Shown: positions 1 to 8,655, counted from the stretch's first letter. The stretch: DNA of 64,000 bases from Fervidobacterium pennivorans (GCF_001644665.1 NZ_CP011393.1:766001-830000), one strand, 5' to 3'. Made by a program: numbers and translations. Notes: generated by a model not told the origin, from the sequence alone.

Positions 1-43
1 AGTAGAGCTTGGACAAAATTAAAAAAGTCAGGGAGGTATACGT

Positions 44-1180
44 GTGCAAAAGAAACACATCTTTTCACTAGAGAGCTTTGTCTTTTTGACTGTAGTAATT
101 ATCTTTTTCTGGGTATTTATATCTGTGATGGGTAGTGCCAACTTTTTTAAAACTCTTATGGCAACCGCTCATGACCTTTTGCTGAATACTGTCTTTTTTA
201 TAATGGCTGTGGCAGTATTAACAGGAGCTTTTGCTAGTTTGCTTTACGAGTTTGGAATTGTTCATTGGATTCACTTACTACTTGATAGACTTATGCGTCC
301 ATTGTATGGTCTTCCAGGTATCGCGGCAATGGGCATAATTTCTACATACTTTTCGGATAACCCAGCGATAATAGCGCTTGCCAAAGATAAATCCTTCATA
401 TCACATTTTGAAAAATGGCAGGAACCTTTACTTTGTAATCTTGGAACATCATTTGGAATGGGAATGATAGTGTCAACTTTCTTTATTGCCCAAGGTGGCA
501 AAGTTGGTGTTAATCTACTACCAGCTGTTATTATAGGAAACGTAGGAACAGTGATTGGAAGCATTGTGAGCGTTAGATTATTTTCGATATCGACCAAAAA
601 ACGTTTGGGAAGCGTTCACAAAGAAGTGGAAAAAAGAGTGTCTCATTTCAGAGATATTCGAGAAGGTAATGCATTCGAAAGGTTTTTAGAAGCTATGCTT
701 GACGGTGGCAAGACAGGAGTTGACATAGGTCTTGGCATAATCCCAGGAGTACTAGTGATAAGTACCTTAGTCATGATGCTAACATTTGGACCAAAAGACC
801 CTTCCATGGGCTACCAGGGGCTTGCGTATGAAGGTATCGCTTTGTTTGATAAACTTGGAAAACTCATATACTGGCCCATCAAGTTCCTCTTTGGGTTTGA
901 TAATCCTCAACTCATTGCATTTCCAATAACTTGTCTCGGTTCAACAGGAGCGGCACTTGCCTTGGTTCCAAAGTTTCTCGAGCATGGGCTTATCAAGCCA
1001 AGTGATATCGCTGTTTTTACAGCAGTTGGTATGACTTGGAGTGGATACCTTAGTACGCATGTTGGCATGATGGATGCTCTGGGTTATCGTTATCTTACAA
1101 GCAAAGCTATTCTTTCGCACACAATTGCAGGGTTAGTTGCTGGATTTTCGGCGAACATTCTCTACAGAATGTTCTTTTAA
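44..1180 (+). CDS. Multi-pass membrane protein with nucleoside-recognition (Gate) type fold
   Basis: A 378-residue integral membrane protein with about eight to ten hydrophobic segments. A conserved-looking central stretch (residues ~95-140: IISTYFSDNPAIIAL, then CNLGTSFGMG) resembles the family of spore-maturation/nucleoside-recognition domain membrane proteins that NCBI names after Clostridioides CD0519/CD1768. The transported substrate in that family is not established, so no transport reaction is assigned. The GTG start at 44 has a GGGAGGT ribosome site 6 bases upstream. A hydrolase gene follows 29 bases downstream on the same strand and may be cotranscribed. The sequence before base 44 is too short to show a promoter. 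Confidence 0.7.
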   Translation: MQKKHIFSLESFVFLTVVIIFFWVFISVMGSANFFKTLMATAHDLLLNTVFFIMAVAVLTGAFASLLYEFGIVHWIHLLLDRLMRPLYGLPGIAAMGIISTYFSDNPAIIALAKDKSFISHFEKWQEPLLCNLGTSFGMGMIVSTFFIAQGGKVGVNLLPAVIIGNVGTVIGSIVSVRLFSISTKKRLGSVHKEVEKRVSHFRDIREGNAFERFLEAMLDGGKTGVDIGLGIIPGVLVISTLVMMLTFGPKDPSMGYQGLAYEGIALFDKLGKLIYWPIKFLFGFDNPQLIAFPITCLGSTGAALALVPKFLEHGLIKPSDIAVFTAVGMTWSGYLSTHVGMMDALGYRYLTSKAILSHTIAGLVAGFSANILYRMFF

Positions 1181-1209
1181 GAAAGTTCTTTCAAAAAAGG
1201 GGGGATTCA

Positions 1210-1827
1210 ATGAACCGTGCAAAGCTTAGCGTTTCGCAGATTGAAGTACTTAAGACATCCGGAGAGTTCGAAACTAACACGTATAAATTCAATTTAGATG
1301 GCATAACTTACCTTGTAGACCCTGGGTTTGGTGTAGGCGAAAAAGTTAATAAAGATAGACAAGTTGACGTTATCATTACACATGGTCATTATGACCACAT
1401 TAGTGGGTTACCTGAAATTGATTTTGACAGAATATACATTTCTCCAGAAGACAGCATCGCGCTCACGGATCCAACATCGAACCTATCGGTATTTTTCACA
1501 GAACCTTTCGCTTTCGAGGTGGAGTGGTATAATATAGACGAATATTTCCAAACACTTGTTGCGCCTGGTCATACACCTGGCTCAAGGATAATAATCTTCG
1601 AAGGAGTCATTTTCACAGGTGATGTTGTGTTTTCCAATTCGATTGGCAGAGTCGACTTGTATGTGGATAAATCAGAACAAGTGCAAATGAGAAAACAAAT
1701 GACAGCAACGATAAAAAGACTGAGAGAACTTTTCAAAACGCTCCCACAAGATTGGTTTATCTGTCCAGGACACGGAGAGGTAGTGACTATAAAAAGATTG
1801 TTCGAAATAAATCCGTTCTTCAAATAA
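1210..1827 (+). CDS. MBL-fold metallo-hydrolase
   Basis: A 205-residue metallo-beta-lactamase-fold hydrolase of the small, glyoxalase-II-like type. The metal-binding signature THGHYDHISGL is at residues ~57-67 (HxHxDH). A second histidine is in APGHTPGS (~119-126), the bridging Asp in FTGDVVF (~136-142), and a final His in CPGHGEV (~186-192). These are all the ligands expected for a dinuclear metal centre, so it should be catalytically active, but the fold alone does not show the substrate. The ATG at 1210 follows a G-rich site (GGGGG). It is packed 18 bases before the next gene, consistent with an operon. Confidence 0.85.
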   Translation: MNRAKLSVSQIEVLKTSGEFETNTYKFNLDGITYLVDPGFGVGEKVNKDRQVDVIITHGHYDHISGLPEIDFDRIYISPEDSIALTDPTSNLSVFFTEPFAFEVEWYNIDEYFQTLVAPGHTPGSRIIIFEGVIFTGDVVFSNSIGRVDLYVDKSEQVQMRKQMTATIKRLRELFKTLPQDWFICPGHGEVVTIKRLFEINPFFK

Positions 1828-1845
1828 AATCCAGGAAGTGGTAGT

Positions 1846-2784
1846 TTGTCAAAAGTTTTTCGGAACGTGGATATATATGACCAAGCTTACTTGGAGCGAT
1901 TACGAAGCCTAGAAATCAAAAGAAAGGTTATTGTGGATATTTTGAAGAATTACAAGAACTTGGACAAAGCAAAGCTTGAAGTGCTTACAAAAAATTTGGA
2001 ACATCCCGACAAGCAAGGATTGAAAAAAGTCAATCCTATTATTTTTTCATTTTTACTCGATAGTATTTTTACAATCCAGGAAAGTATTGAGATAAAAATA
2101 TCTGAGTTTGAGAAAAATAAGCTTTCCCGATACATTCTTTTTGAACTTCTCTTTTGGTCAAAGCCTTCCGCGTATCCGTTCCCAGACGAAAAAGTTGAAA
2201 ACTACAAAGCTTTTCTTGCAAAAAAACGCCAAAAGCTCAAAGAAGCAAACTTGGAAAATTTCCTTCAATTGTATGCACTGGAAAGTATAGAAAAGGACAC
2301 ATTTTTGAGGGATGTAAAGGCAGCAATTTTCAAAGTCAAACCTGAAAACCTTGAAGAATACCTTTGGATAAGTGATTTTGTTGATTACCTCAACCCAATA
2401 GAAAAGAGCGAGATAAAAAACAAGGTACATCCATATGTATGGAAAGTGTTGAACTCAAAGTCAAAAACAATTCCAGTGGTTATAGATGGCAGCAACATAC
2501 TTCTTGCTTTTGAACTCAGAGGTCCAGAAAGAATAGATACACTTTTGGAATTAATCTCAAAATTGGACCAAACGTATTTCCCATTTTACCTGGTTTTCGA
2601 TGCAAATGCTAAATACAAATTTCATACGAGGTATTTTAACTACAAACGCACTTATTACCATTCACCAGCCGATGAGCTGATATTGGGACTTGCAAGAGAA
2701 GTCAAAGGTGTTGTGTGTTCAAAAGATAAGTTTAAAGATTACAATATGAGCATCAGAAATATCTGGTATGATTTGAGATTGTAA
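1846..2784 (+). CDS. Protein with C-terminal NYN/PIN-like nuclease domain
   Basis: A 312-residue soluble protein. The N-terminal ~200 residues are helical and charged with no recognised domain. The C-terminal ~110 residues start with VVIDGSNILLAFE (~206-218), the signature strand and Asp of NYN/Zc3h12a-like PIN ribonucleases. Further acidic positions follow in LVFDANAKYKF and DKFKDYN. By family this suggests metal-dependent RNA cleavage, but activity is inferred only from the motif. The start is TTG at 1846, preceded by AGGAAGTGG. The gene lies between the metallo-hydrolase and maf with short gaps (18 and 16 bases), so it is probably in the same transcript. Confidence 0.65.
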   Translation: MSKVFRNVDIYDQAYLERLRSLEIKRKVIVDILKNYKNLDKAKLEVLTKNLEHPDKQGLKKVNPIIFSFLLDSIFTIQESIEIKISEFEKNKLSRYILFELLFWSKPSAYPFPDEKVENYKAFLAKKRQKLKEANLENFLQLYALESIEKDTFLRDVKAAIFKVKPENLEEYLWISDFVDYLNPIEKSEIKNKVHPYVWKVLNSKSKTIPVVIDGSNILLAFELRGPERIDTLLELISKLDQTYFPFYLVFDANAKYKFHTRYFNYKRTYYHSPADELILGLAREVKGVVCSKDKFKDYNMSIRNIWYDLRL

Positions 2785-2800
2785 TCGGGGAGGTATATAT

Positions 2801-3442
2801 TTGATTATACTCGGGAGTTCTTCTCCAAGGCGTATACAGTTGCTCTCCTTATTAGGTTTGCCATTCGAGATTGTAAAACCAGATATCGCTGAAGACGTAC
2901 CGGATGGAAAAATCTACAATCCCGATGTTGTAGTTACAGAACTTGCCAGACAGAAATGTGCGGCTGTTTTCTATAAACTAACATCCGGTAAAGATGGATA
3001 TCATTTCAAGCTTAATGAGGTCGATGCCATCATCACAGCTGATACAATTGTATGGTTAGATGGGGAAATCTTTGGAAAACCATCCAATGAAAGTGAAGCT
3101 GAAAAAATGCTTAGAAGGCTTTCAGGAAATTGGCATAAAGTTTTTACTGGAGTCTGTGTTAAAATATCAGGTGAAGAGATAACATTTTTCGAAGAAACAG
3201 AAGTTAAATTCAGAGAACTTAGCAATTGGGAAATTTCATACTACATTTCAACAGGTGAACCATTAGACAAAGCTGGGGCTTATGGCATACAAGGACTTGG
3301 CAGTGTTTTTGTTGAAAGAATTATTGGTGATTATACAAATGTAGTTGGATTACCTATACCAAAGCTTTGGCAGGTTTTGTTGGATAGGGGGGTTATCCAA
3401 AAATATGCCACTCGAAAATGGTCCCAGGGAAAAATTACTTAA
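2801..3442 (+). CDS. maf: Maf-family nucleotide pyrophosphatase
   Basis: A 213-residue Maf/Ham1-superfamily nucleoside-triphosphate pyrophosphatase, proposed in this family to remove non-canonical or methylated nucleotides from the pool. The N-terminal SSSPRR loop is at residues ~6-11, the catalytic acidic motif ITADTIVWLDG at ~82-92, FGKP shortly after, and GDYTNVVGLP near the C-terminus. All match the family pattern, and the length is normal for Maf. The start is TTG at 2801 with GGGAGGT eight bases upstream. Its last 38 bases overlap the start of radC, a sign of translational coupling. Confidence 0.93.
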   Translation: MIILGSSSPRRIQLLSLLGLPFEIVKPDIAEDVPDGKIYNPDVVVTELARQKCAAVFYKLTSGKDGYHFKLNEVDAIITADTIVWLDGEIFGKPSNESEAEKMLRRLSGNWHKVFTGVCVKISGEEITFFEETEVKFRELSNWEISYYISTGEPLDKAGAYGIQGLGSVFVERIIGDYTNVVGLPIPKLWQVLLDRGVIQKYATRKWSQGKIT

Positions 3443-4061
3443 AGAGGGTCCACAAGCCCTCAGTACAGAAGAACTGCTTGCAATACTTTTGCGCACAGGA
3501 ACGAAAAACAAGGATGTGCTGACTGTTGCAAAAGAAATATTCGAACAAAACGGGAAAAGCTTATATAAACTATCGCGGGCCACGGTGCAAGATTTGAGAA
3601 AAGTAAAAGGTTTGGGAATGGTGAAGATAGTAACACTCATTGCCGCTTTAGAGATAGCAAAACGCTTAGCAAAAGAAGAGGTAAAGAATTCAGAAGGACC
3701 TTTAAATTCTCCAGAAAAAGTTTTTCAGTACTGCTTAGATATGCAGAACTTTCCTCAAGAAGTTGTGAGAGTTATATTCTTAGACTCAAAACTTAGAATC
3801 ATCGGTTCTTCCGATATTTCAAGAGGTACGTTAACGACATCAATTGCCCATCCACGTGATGTATTTCGAGAAGCACTTGCGAGAAATGCACATGGGGTAA
3901 TTATAGTCCACAACCATCCGTCTGGGGACCCTACTCCGAGCGCAGATGATATAGAAATTACCAAACGTCTGGTAGAGGCCGGTAAAGTCTTGGGTATAAC
4001 TGTCCATGACCACGTAATTATAGGAAGCACATACTACAGTATTGTGCAACGCCTGAAGTAA
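3405..4061 (+). CDS. radC: RadC-family JAB/MPN domain protein
   Basis: About 218 residues. The N-terminal part (MPLENGPREKLL, then LSTEELLAILLRTG) and a helix-hairpin-helix-like segment (LRKVKGLGMVK) are typical of RadC. The C-terminal half is the JAB1/MPN metalloprotease-like domain, with HNHPSGDPTPSADD as its metal-binding motif. The biological role of bacterial RadC remains unclear; the old DNA-repair assignment is disputed. The reading frame stays open upstream to 3345, but ATG 3405 matches the family start and has TAGGGGGG about 12 bases upstream, so it is preferred. It overlaps the end of maf by 38 bases in another frame. Confidence 0.93.
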   Translation: MPLENGPREKLLKEGPQALSTEELLAILLRTGTKNKDVLTVAKEIFEQNGKSLYKLSRATVQDLRKVKGLGMVKIVTLIAALEIAKRLAKEEVKNSEGPLNSPEKVFQYCLDMQNFPQEVVRVIFLDSKLRIIGSSDISRGTLTTSIAHPRDVFREALARNAHGVIIVHNHPSGDPTPSADDIEITKRLVEAGKVLGITVHDHVIIGSTYYSIVQRLK

Positions 4062-4087
4062 GTCTATTCAGAACAAGAGGTGATGAT

Positions 4088-5284
4088 ATGACTGGCGGTT
4101 TCGAAAACGAAGACGATAAGTTAAGAAACCTTATGAAACTTAAAGAGGAACTCGAAAAAGACTTGAAAAAGAAAGGGTTGCTTAAGGAAAAGAAGACAGA
4201 TAAGCAAAAGCCATCTACTGTTGACGAAGAAACTATCAAAAAACTTCGAGAAAGCGTAGTTACCACAGCTCATTTGTCCGAAGACAAAAGTCTAACGCTT
4301 TATGATATAAACTTTCAGGATTACGATGCAAGCATAGATGATGTACTTAAGACTCTCAAAACTTTCATGACGAGAGTCACAAACATTAATTGGAAGATTA
4401 TTTACGAAGGTTTAATTCGCTTACTTGAAGGAAATATATCACAGGCTAAAGAATCCTTCCAACAAGCAAGTGGAATCGAAGCGAACTATAACAGGCTTTT
4501 ATCAGCTATGTACAACGGAGAAGATATATCACAAGAGGCTATTACATTCTTAAAAAACAATCCTGAACAAATCTACCCGTTGTTGCTTTTACTTGAAAGG
4601 GAACTATTAAAAGGAACGTGCGATGGCATAGAGAAAATATTAACATTGTTAGCAAGAAAATCATCATTATGGAACCTTATTTACGAAATGTATCTTAACA
4701 AGGCAACAGAGGAAAGCTTAAACACTGCTGTGCGTGAAAGAGGATTTGCTACGTTGGTTGTTCTCTTAGGTGTTTACATTGACAGTAGCCGGGATTATCC
4801 TATCCAAAACCATACGTGTTTGAATGTTCACAAAGCCTATCTCAGAGGTGAAACTATAACTGCTCCTGAATGGTGTGTATTTGGTCAGTTGGCAATCGAG
4901 GCAAGGAAATTTCTAGCTGGGTACCAAGTTGACTTAAGCAAAATAAGAAAATTTGAAAAAAGCCCTGAAGGTAAGTTGTTTTTGGGAATGCTTTATTACA
5001 ATATGAACAATAGAACAATTGCTGAACAATATTTAAAAGCTTTTGAAGTTCAAGTCGGCGAATACCAAATTTACGCCAAACCATTAAAGCAGTCCAAAAT
5101 AGGTATGGAACAGTTCATTCACCTGCCAAGGGATTTTCAGCCAGTTAGTGAAAATAAAGGTATTTTAGATTTTATCGAAAAGAATCCAGGATATGATATT
5201 TACATAAGCTTCCGTAGTACTGAATTTGTAAGGCTAGTTTTCTCAGAAGAACATTGCAAAATTAACTATTCATCAAAACGATAA
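4088..5284 (+). CDS. Uncharacterised TPR-like protein
   Basis: A 398-residue soluble protein with no signal peptide. The N-terminus (~1-50) is a highly charged Lys/Glu-rich coiled-coil-like region. From ~110 onward there are alternating helical units such as YEGLIRLLEGNISQAKESF and LFLGMLYYNMNNRTIAEQYL, spaced and patterned like tetratricopeptide repeats. This suggests a scaffold rather than an enzyme; no catalytic motif is visible. The ATG at 4088 has AGAGGTGATG just upstream. It sits 26 bases after radC and 20 bases before the aminotransferase gene on the same strand. Confidence 0.55.
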   Translation: MTGGFENEDDKLRNLMKLKEELEKDLKKKGLLKEKKTDKQKPSTVDEETIKKLRESVVTTAHLSEDKSLTLYDINFQDYDASIDDVLKTLKTFMTRVTNINWKIIYEGLIRLLEGNISQAKESFQQASGIEANYNRLLSAMYNGEDISQEAITFLKNNPEQIYPLLLLLERELLKGTCDGIEKILTLLARKSSLWNLIYEMYLNKATEESLNTAVRERGFATLVVLLGVYIDSSRDYPIQNHTCLNVHKAYLRGETITAPEWCVFGQLAIEARKFLAGYQVDLSKIRKFEKSPEGKLFLGMLYYNMNNRTIAEQYLKAFEVQVGEYQIYAKPLKQSKIGMEQFIHLPRDFQPVSENKGILDFIEKNPGYDIYISFRSTEFVRLVFSEEHCKINYSSKR

Positions 5285-5304
5285 GGTCTTATGGAGGTGC
5301 TAAT

Positions 5305-6435
5305 ATGATTCCACTTTTCGATCTGACAAGACAGTATGGAAAAATAAGAAAAGAAGTCTTGGATGCGATCGACCAGGTTATTTTGGATGGAAGAGTTATA
5401 CTTGGACCAAGTGTTGAAAAGTTTGAAAAAGAACTTGCAGAATATTTAGATGTTAAACATGCAATTGGGGTAGCTAACGGTAGTGACGCGCTTGTTATTT
5501 CGCTCCATGCTATTGGAATAGAAAAGGGTGAAAAGGTTGTAACCACTCCTTACACTTTCTTTGCTACTGCCTCGTGTATTGTTCGCAACGGAGGTATTCC
5601 TGTATTTGTCGATGTTGAACCCGATACTTACAACATAGACCTGAACCAGGTAGAACAAGTGTTAAAGAAAGAAGAGATAAAAGTTGTAATCCCAGTACAT
5701 CTATTCGGTCGCACTGTTGATTTTGAAAAATTGGACTTCCTAAAACAAAAGTTTGGTGTTAAAATATTGGAGGATGCCGCACAATCTATAGGAAGCGAAG
5801 GGAAAATCGGCAATATTGTCAAAAAATCAGGAACCTTTGGCGATATTGGCATTTTTTCTTTTTTCCCAACTAAAAACCTTGGAGCTTATGGAGATGCAGG
5901 AGCGATAGTGACAAATGACGACCAGCTTGCTGAACGTGCACGAATGCTTAGACAACATGGCTCTAAGAAAAAGTATTATCACGAAATGATAGGCTACAAT
6001 TCAAGACTTGATTCAATTCATGCTGCAATACTTAGCATCAAACTTAGGCACTTAGAAGAATGGACCCAAAGGAGAATAGAAATAGCGAAAACATATCAAC
6101 GACTTTTTGAAGAAAAGAAACTCCCAATAAAGTATCCAAAGGTTGAAGAAAAAGGTTACAGAAGCCACGTTTACCATCAATATGTTGTTGAATTCGAAGA
6201 CGAAAAAACAAGAGACAGAGTCAGAGACCACCTAACGAAGAATGAAATTGGAACAGCACTTTACTATCCATTACCTTTGCATTTACAAAAATGTTTCGCT
6301 GAGTATGGGTACAAACAAGGTGATTTTCCTGTCGCAGAAAAATTATCTAAGACAACACTTGCGCTCCCGATATTTCCAGAACTTACAGATGAAGAAATTC
6401 AGTTTGTAGTAGAAAAGATAAGCGAGGTGTTATAA
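5305..6435 (+). CDS. DegT/DnrJ/EryC1/StrS-family PLP aminotransferase
   Basis: A 376-residue sugar aminotransferase-type enzyme. In this family PLP-dependent transfer of an amino group to a keto-sugar nucleotide is typical. Visible hallmarks are the N-terminal IPLFDLTRQY, GVANGSDALVISL (~54-66, phosphate-binding loop), EDAAQSIGS (~156-164, cofactor Asp) and FFPTKNLGAYGDAGAI with the Schiff-base Lys at ~190. The C-terminal half has the usual Y-L-P-L segment (YYPLPLHLQKCF). The sugar substrate cannot be read from sequence. ATG 5305 follows ATGGAGGTGC. The next gene starts one base after the stop, so the two are almost certainly cotranscribed. Confidence 0.9.
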   Translation: MIPLFDLTRQYGKIRKEVLDAIDQVILDGRVILGPSVEKFEKELAEYLDVKHAIGVANGSDALVISLHAIGIEKGEKVVTTPYTFFATASCIVRNGGIPVFVDVEPDTYNIDLNQVEQVLKKEEIKVVIPVHLFGRTVDFEKLDFLKQKFGVKILEDAAQSIGSEGKIGNIVKKSGTFGDIGIFSFFPTKNLGAYGDAGAIVTNDDQLAERARMLRQHGSKKKYYHEMIGYNSRLDSIHAAILSIKLRHLEEWTQRRIEIAKTYQRLFEEKKLPIKYPKVEEKGYRSHVYHQYVVEFEDEKTRDRVRDHLTKNEIGTALYYPLPLHLQKCFAEYGYKQGDFPVAEKLSKTTLALPIFPELTDEEIQFVVEKISEVL

Positions 6436-6436
6436 G

Positions 6437-6664
6437 ATGGCAGAAATTATTAGTGATGCACAGAAAGAACAATTTTTACAGACATTAGAGAACTTTGTTA
6501 GAAGATACCTGCGAGTCAAAGAAACCATAAAAGAACTCAACAAAGAGAGAAAGGACCTTGAAGACGCCATTATTCAAATGGTTGAAGGCACTGACATTGA
6601 CCATATAATAGTTGATGGCGTTGTTGTAGAGTTTGAAAACAGAACAAAAATTAAGTTGAAATAA
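6437..6664 (+). CDS. Small coiled-coil protein of unknown function
   Basis: A 75-residue acidic/basic protein, mostly predicted helix (LENFVRRYLRVKETIKELNKERKDLEDAII), ending in a short beta-like segment with VDGVVVEFENR. It has no recognised domain. It begins one base after the aminotransferase stop codon, with the GAGGTG ribosome site inside the end of that gene, so translation is probably coupled. Length and hydrophilicity fit a small structural or adaptor protein, but no function is proposed. Confidence 0.6.
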   Translation: MAEIISDAQKEQFLQTLENFVRRYLRVKETIKELNKERKDLEDAIIQMVEGTDIDHIIVDGVVVEFENRTKIKLK

Positions 6665-6677
6665 GTATAAAAACCAA

Positions 6678-6715
6678 GCTGGGAAACAGACAAAAAAAAG
6701 AAAAAGTTTCCCAGC
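6678..6715 (+). promoter_or_regulatory. Hairpin with A-rich loop upstream of the purine permease
   Basis: A perfect 10-bp inverted repeat (GCTGGGAAAC / GTTTCCCAGC) separated by an 18-base A/G loop, lying 13 bases after the upstream stop and 37 bases before the permease start. No T-run follows, so it is not a classical intrinsic terminator. It could be an mRNA processing or stability element, or part of a leader control region. The purine riboswitch core was looked for and not seen. Confidence 0.5.
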
Positions 6716-6752
6716 AAAAATTCCCAAAATCTTAGCGTGGGGGGAAAAGAGT

Positions 6753-8117
6753 ATGGAGAGTATCAACAGGTATTTCGGTATCTCACAAGCAGGTTCTACG
6801 GTTCGCAAAGAAGTTGTAGCCGGTATTACCACTTTCCTGACGATGGCATACATCGTCTTTGTCAACCCTTCCATCCTAGTTCAAGCAGTCCCAGGAGTTT
6901 TTGACCAAACAGGTAAGATTATTGACCAAGCTCTTTACAACTCATACTATGGTGCATTTATGGTTGCAACCATCGTAGGTGGTGCTATTGCAACACTCAT
7001 TATGGGACTTTACGCGAATTACCCATTCGCACTTGCACCTGGTATGGGGCTCAATGCGTATTTCACCTACACGGTTTGTTTAAAACTTGGAATTCCTTGG
7101 CAGTTAGCTTTAACAGCTGTCTTCATTGAAGGACTTATCTTTGTTTTTCTGACGGTTACAGGCGCGAGAGCATTTGTAGCGAGAGCCGTTCCACAACCGG
7201 TTAAGGCAGCAACAGGTGCCGGTATAGGCCTTTTTATAGCACTTATAGGTCTTAAAAACGCAGGAATCGTAATGCCTGACCCTGTGACTGCCGTCACACT
7301 TGGACATTTAAATAGACCTCATACATTATTGGCGATTCTTGGCTTCTTTATAACTGTAGTTCTTTTCGCATTAAACGTTCCAGGTTCGATTCTCCTTGGT
7401 ATCATACTTACAACTATAATTGGAGCTACTCCTCTTTTCAACGTAACTCAATATCAAGGAATAATAGGAAAGATTCCCGACATATCTCCTACATTCTTCA
7501 AACTGCAGTTCGATGCTCAAACCCTTCTTTCTGGAACCTTCTGGGTCGTTGTTGCCACATTCTTCTTTGTTGACTTCTTTGATACACTCGGGACACTAAC
7601 AGGTCTTGCTGAGGGAACAGGATTCACAAAGAAGAACGGAGAATTAGAAAGAGGCACAAGGGCATATCTCGCGGATGCTATAGGAACCGTTGTAGGTGCA
7701 CTCTTTGGGACATCGACAGTTACGACTTACATTGAAAGTAGCACCGGTATAGCAGTTGGAGGAAGAACAGGTTTAACGGCAGTTGTCGTTGCTTTACTCA
7801 TGCTTGCAATGTTATTCTTCTCACCACTTGCATTGACAATTCCAGCTGCTGCAACTGCTCCAGCACTTATATTCGTTGGTGTTCTTATGGTCAAAAGTTT
7901 GATGAGTATCAAGTGGGATGATATAACGGATGCAGTTCCTGCGTTTGTAACGCTTACGATGATTCCATTTACGTACTCAATTGCGAATGGTATAGCTCTT
8001 GGAATAATAACATATCCTATCGTCAAAACGCTTTCTGGAAAACGCAAAGAAGTGCATTGGTTCACATGGATGCTTGCAATTCTCTTTATTGCGTATCTAA
8101 CGTTCTTCAGAGAATAA
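6753..8117 (+). CDS. NCS2-family purine (adenine/guanine/hypoxanthine) permease
   Basis: A 454-residue inner-membrane transporter with about twelve to fourteen hydrophobic segments. The N-terminus (YFGISQAGSTVRKEVVAGITTFLTMAYIVFVNPSIL in overlapping pieces) and the motifs GMGLNAYF (~91-98), FFVDFFDTLGTLTGLAEG (~275-292) and GTSTVTTYIESSTGIAVGGRTGL (~320-342) are characteristic of the AzgA/GhxP-like branch of the nucleobase-cation symporter-2 family. The substrate is therefore probably hypoxanthine, guanine or adenine, taken up with protons. The ATG at 6753 has GGGGGGAAAAG just before it. A strong intrinsic terminator closes the transcript 25 bases downstream. Confidence 0.93.
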   Translation: MESINRYFGISQAGSTVRKEVVAGITTFLTMAYIVFVNPSILVQAVPGVFDQTGKIIDQALYNSYYGAFMVATIVGGAIATLIMGLYANYPFALAPGMGLNAYFTYTVCLKLGIPWQLALTAVFIEGLIFVFLTVTGARAFVARAVPQPVKAATGAGIGLFIALIGLKNAGIVMPDPVTAVTLGHLNRPHTLLAILGFFITVVLFALNVPGSILLGIILTTIIGATPLFNVTQYQGIIGKIPDISPTFFKLQFDAQTLLSGTFWVVVATFFFVDFFDTLGTLTGLAEGTGFTKKNGELERGTRAYLADAIGTVVGALFGTSTVTTYIESSTGIAVGGRTGLTAVVVALLMLAMLFFSPLALTIPAAATAPALIFVGVLMVKSLMSIKWDDITDAVPAFVTLTMIPFTYSIANGIALGIITYPIVKTLSGKRKEVHWFTWMLAILFIAYLTFFRE

Positions 8118-8141
8118 AGCAAATGCCCATTTATAAACTTT

Positions 8142-8170
8142 CCCCCCGACTTTTTGGTCGGGGGTTTCAT
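8142..8170 (+). terminator. Intrinsic terminator after the purine permease
   Basis: The 8-bp G/C-rich stem CCCCCGAC (8143-8150) / GTCGGGGG (8157-8164) with loop TTTTTG is followed by TTTCATTTTG. It is well placed 25 bases after the permease stop. Confidence 0.85.
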
Positions 8171-8241
8171 TTTGTTGAGAATGGTGTGATATACTAAAAA
8201 GTGAACGTAAACTAGAAATTTTGTCTTACCATTGTTTCGGG

Positions 8242-8630
8242 GATAGTGTTAACTTGTAGTGATGAAAGAGTGTAAGTGTGAAAGAATGAGATTGATATTA
8301 CCATTGTGCGTTTTCCAAAGATTCTTCACTACACAAAAACCTTAGATTTACCACAAGAAGTGCATTTGGGATAAGGGAAAGGGAAGTTTTTGTGTTTGTG
8401 AGAATGGGAAAGTTTGAAAGAATGATGGCAGGCTTTGCAAAGGAATTGTTGGTTACCGTATTTGTCATGACCGTTTTTGTACAAGCTGGTGGAACCGCAT
8501 TTGGGACAAGAGAGTGTTGAGTTGTTCATATCGGGATACCTCCTTTGTCGAGAGTTGGTTGGGGGGTGTCCCCTCTTTATAAGGATAATGCGGTTTTTGG
8601 AAAGTTTCAATACTTTTAGTTAACATTATC
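8242..8630 (-). mobile_element. 389-bp MITE derived from the IS at 33362 (inverted orientation)
   Basis: An internally deleted relative of the full-length insertion sequence at 33362-34420. Both ends are retained: right end GATAGTGTTAACTTG at 8242 and the inverse of GATAATGTTAACTAA at 8616-8630. The first ~270 bp and last ~110 bp of the IS are kept, joined by a short filler (TCTAAGG) that is also present in the copy at 55528. The shared junction means the deletion happened once and the short form then moved. Flanking GTTTCGGG repeats (8234-8241 and 8632-8639) are the likely 8-bp target duplication, offset by one extra C at 8631. Transposition was presumably driven in trans by the full-length transposase. 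Confidence 0.85.
8329..8529 (-). CDS. MITE-encoded zinc-ribbon peptide (truncated transposase N-terminus)
   Basis: A 66-residue open frame within the MITE, starting at the same ATG and AAGGAGGTATCCCGAT ribosome site as the full transposase. It keeps the first zinc ribbon intact (CPKCGS at ~8, CKACHHS at ~31) and half of the second (CTSCGK at ~56), then ends in KVFV and a stop at the deletion junction. The MITE at 55528 has an identical-length frame. If expressed it would be a DNA-binding domain without the DDE catalytic core and could compete for the element ends. Function is inferred; the frame could also simply be undecayed. Confidence 0.5.
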   Translation of the reverse strand: MNNSTLSCPKCGSTSLYKNGHDKYGNQQFLCKACHHSFKLSHSHKHKNFPFPYPKCTSCGKSKVFV

Positions 8631-8655
8631 CGTTTCGGGGATGGGGGAAATTTTC

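Noticed and set aside
3345-3404. N-terminal extension of RadC from the upstream in-frame start
   Set aside because: It lies inside maf in another frame. RadC proteins start near MPLENGPREKLL, and ATG 3405 has its own ribosome site.
6665-6752. Purine riboswitch upstream of the NCS2 permease
   Set aside because: The conserved three-way-junction core was searched for and is not there; only a simple hairpin is present.
8329-8610. Longer form of the MITE peptide starting in the left inverted repeat
   Set aside because: The extra residues are the translation of the element end; the ribosome site lies before the internal ATG shared with the transposase.
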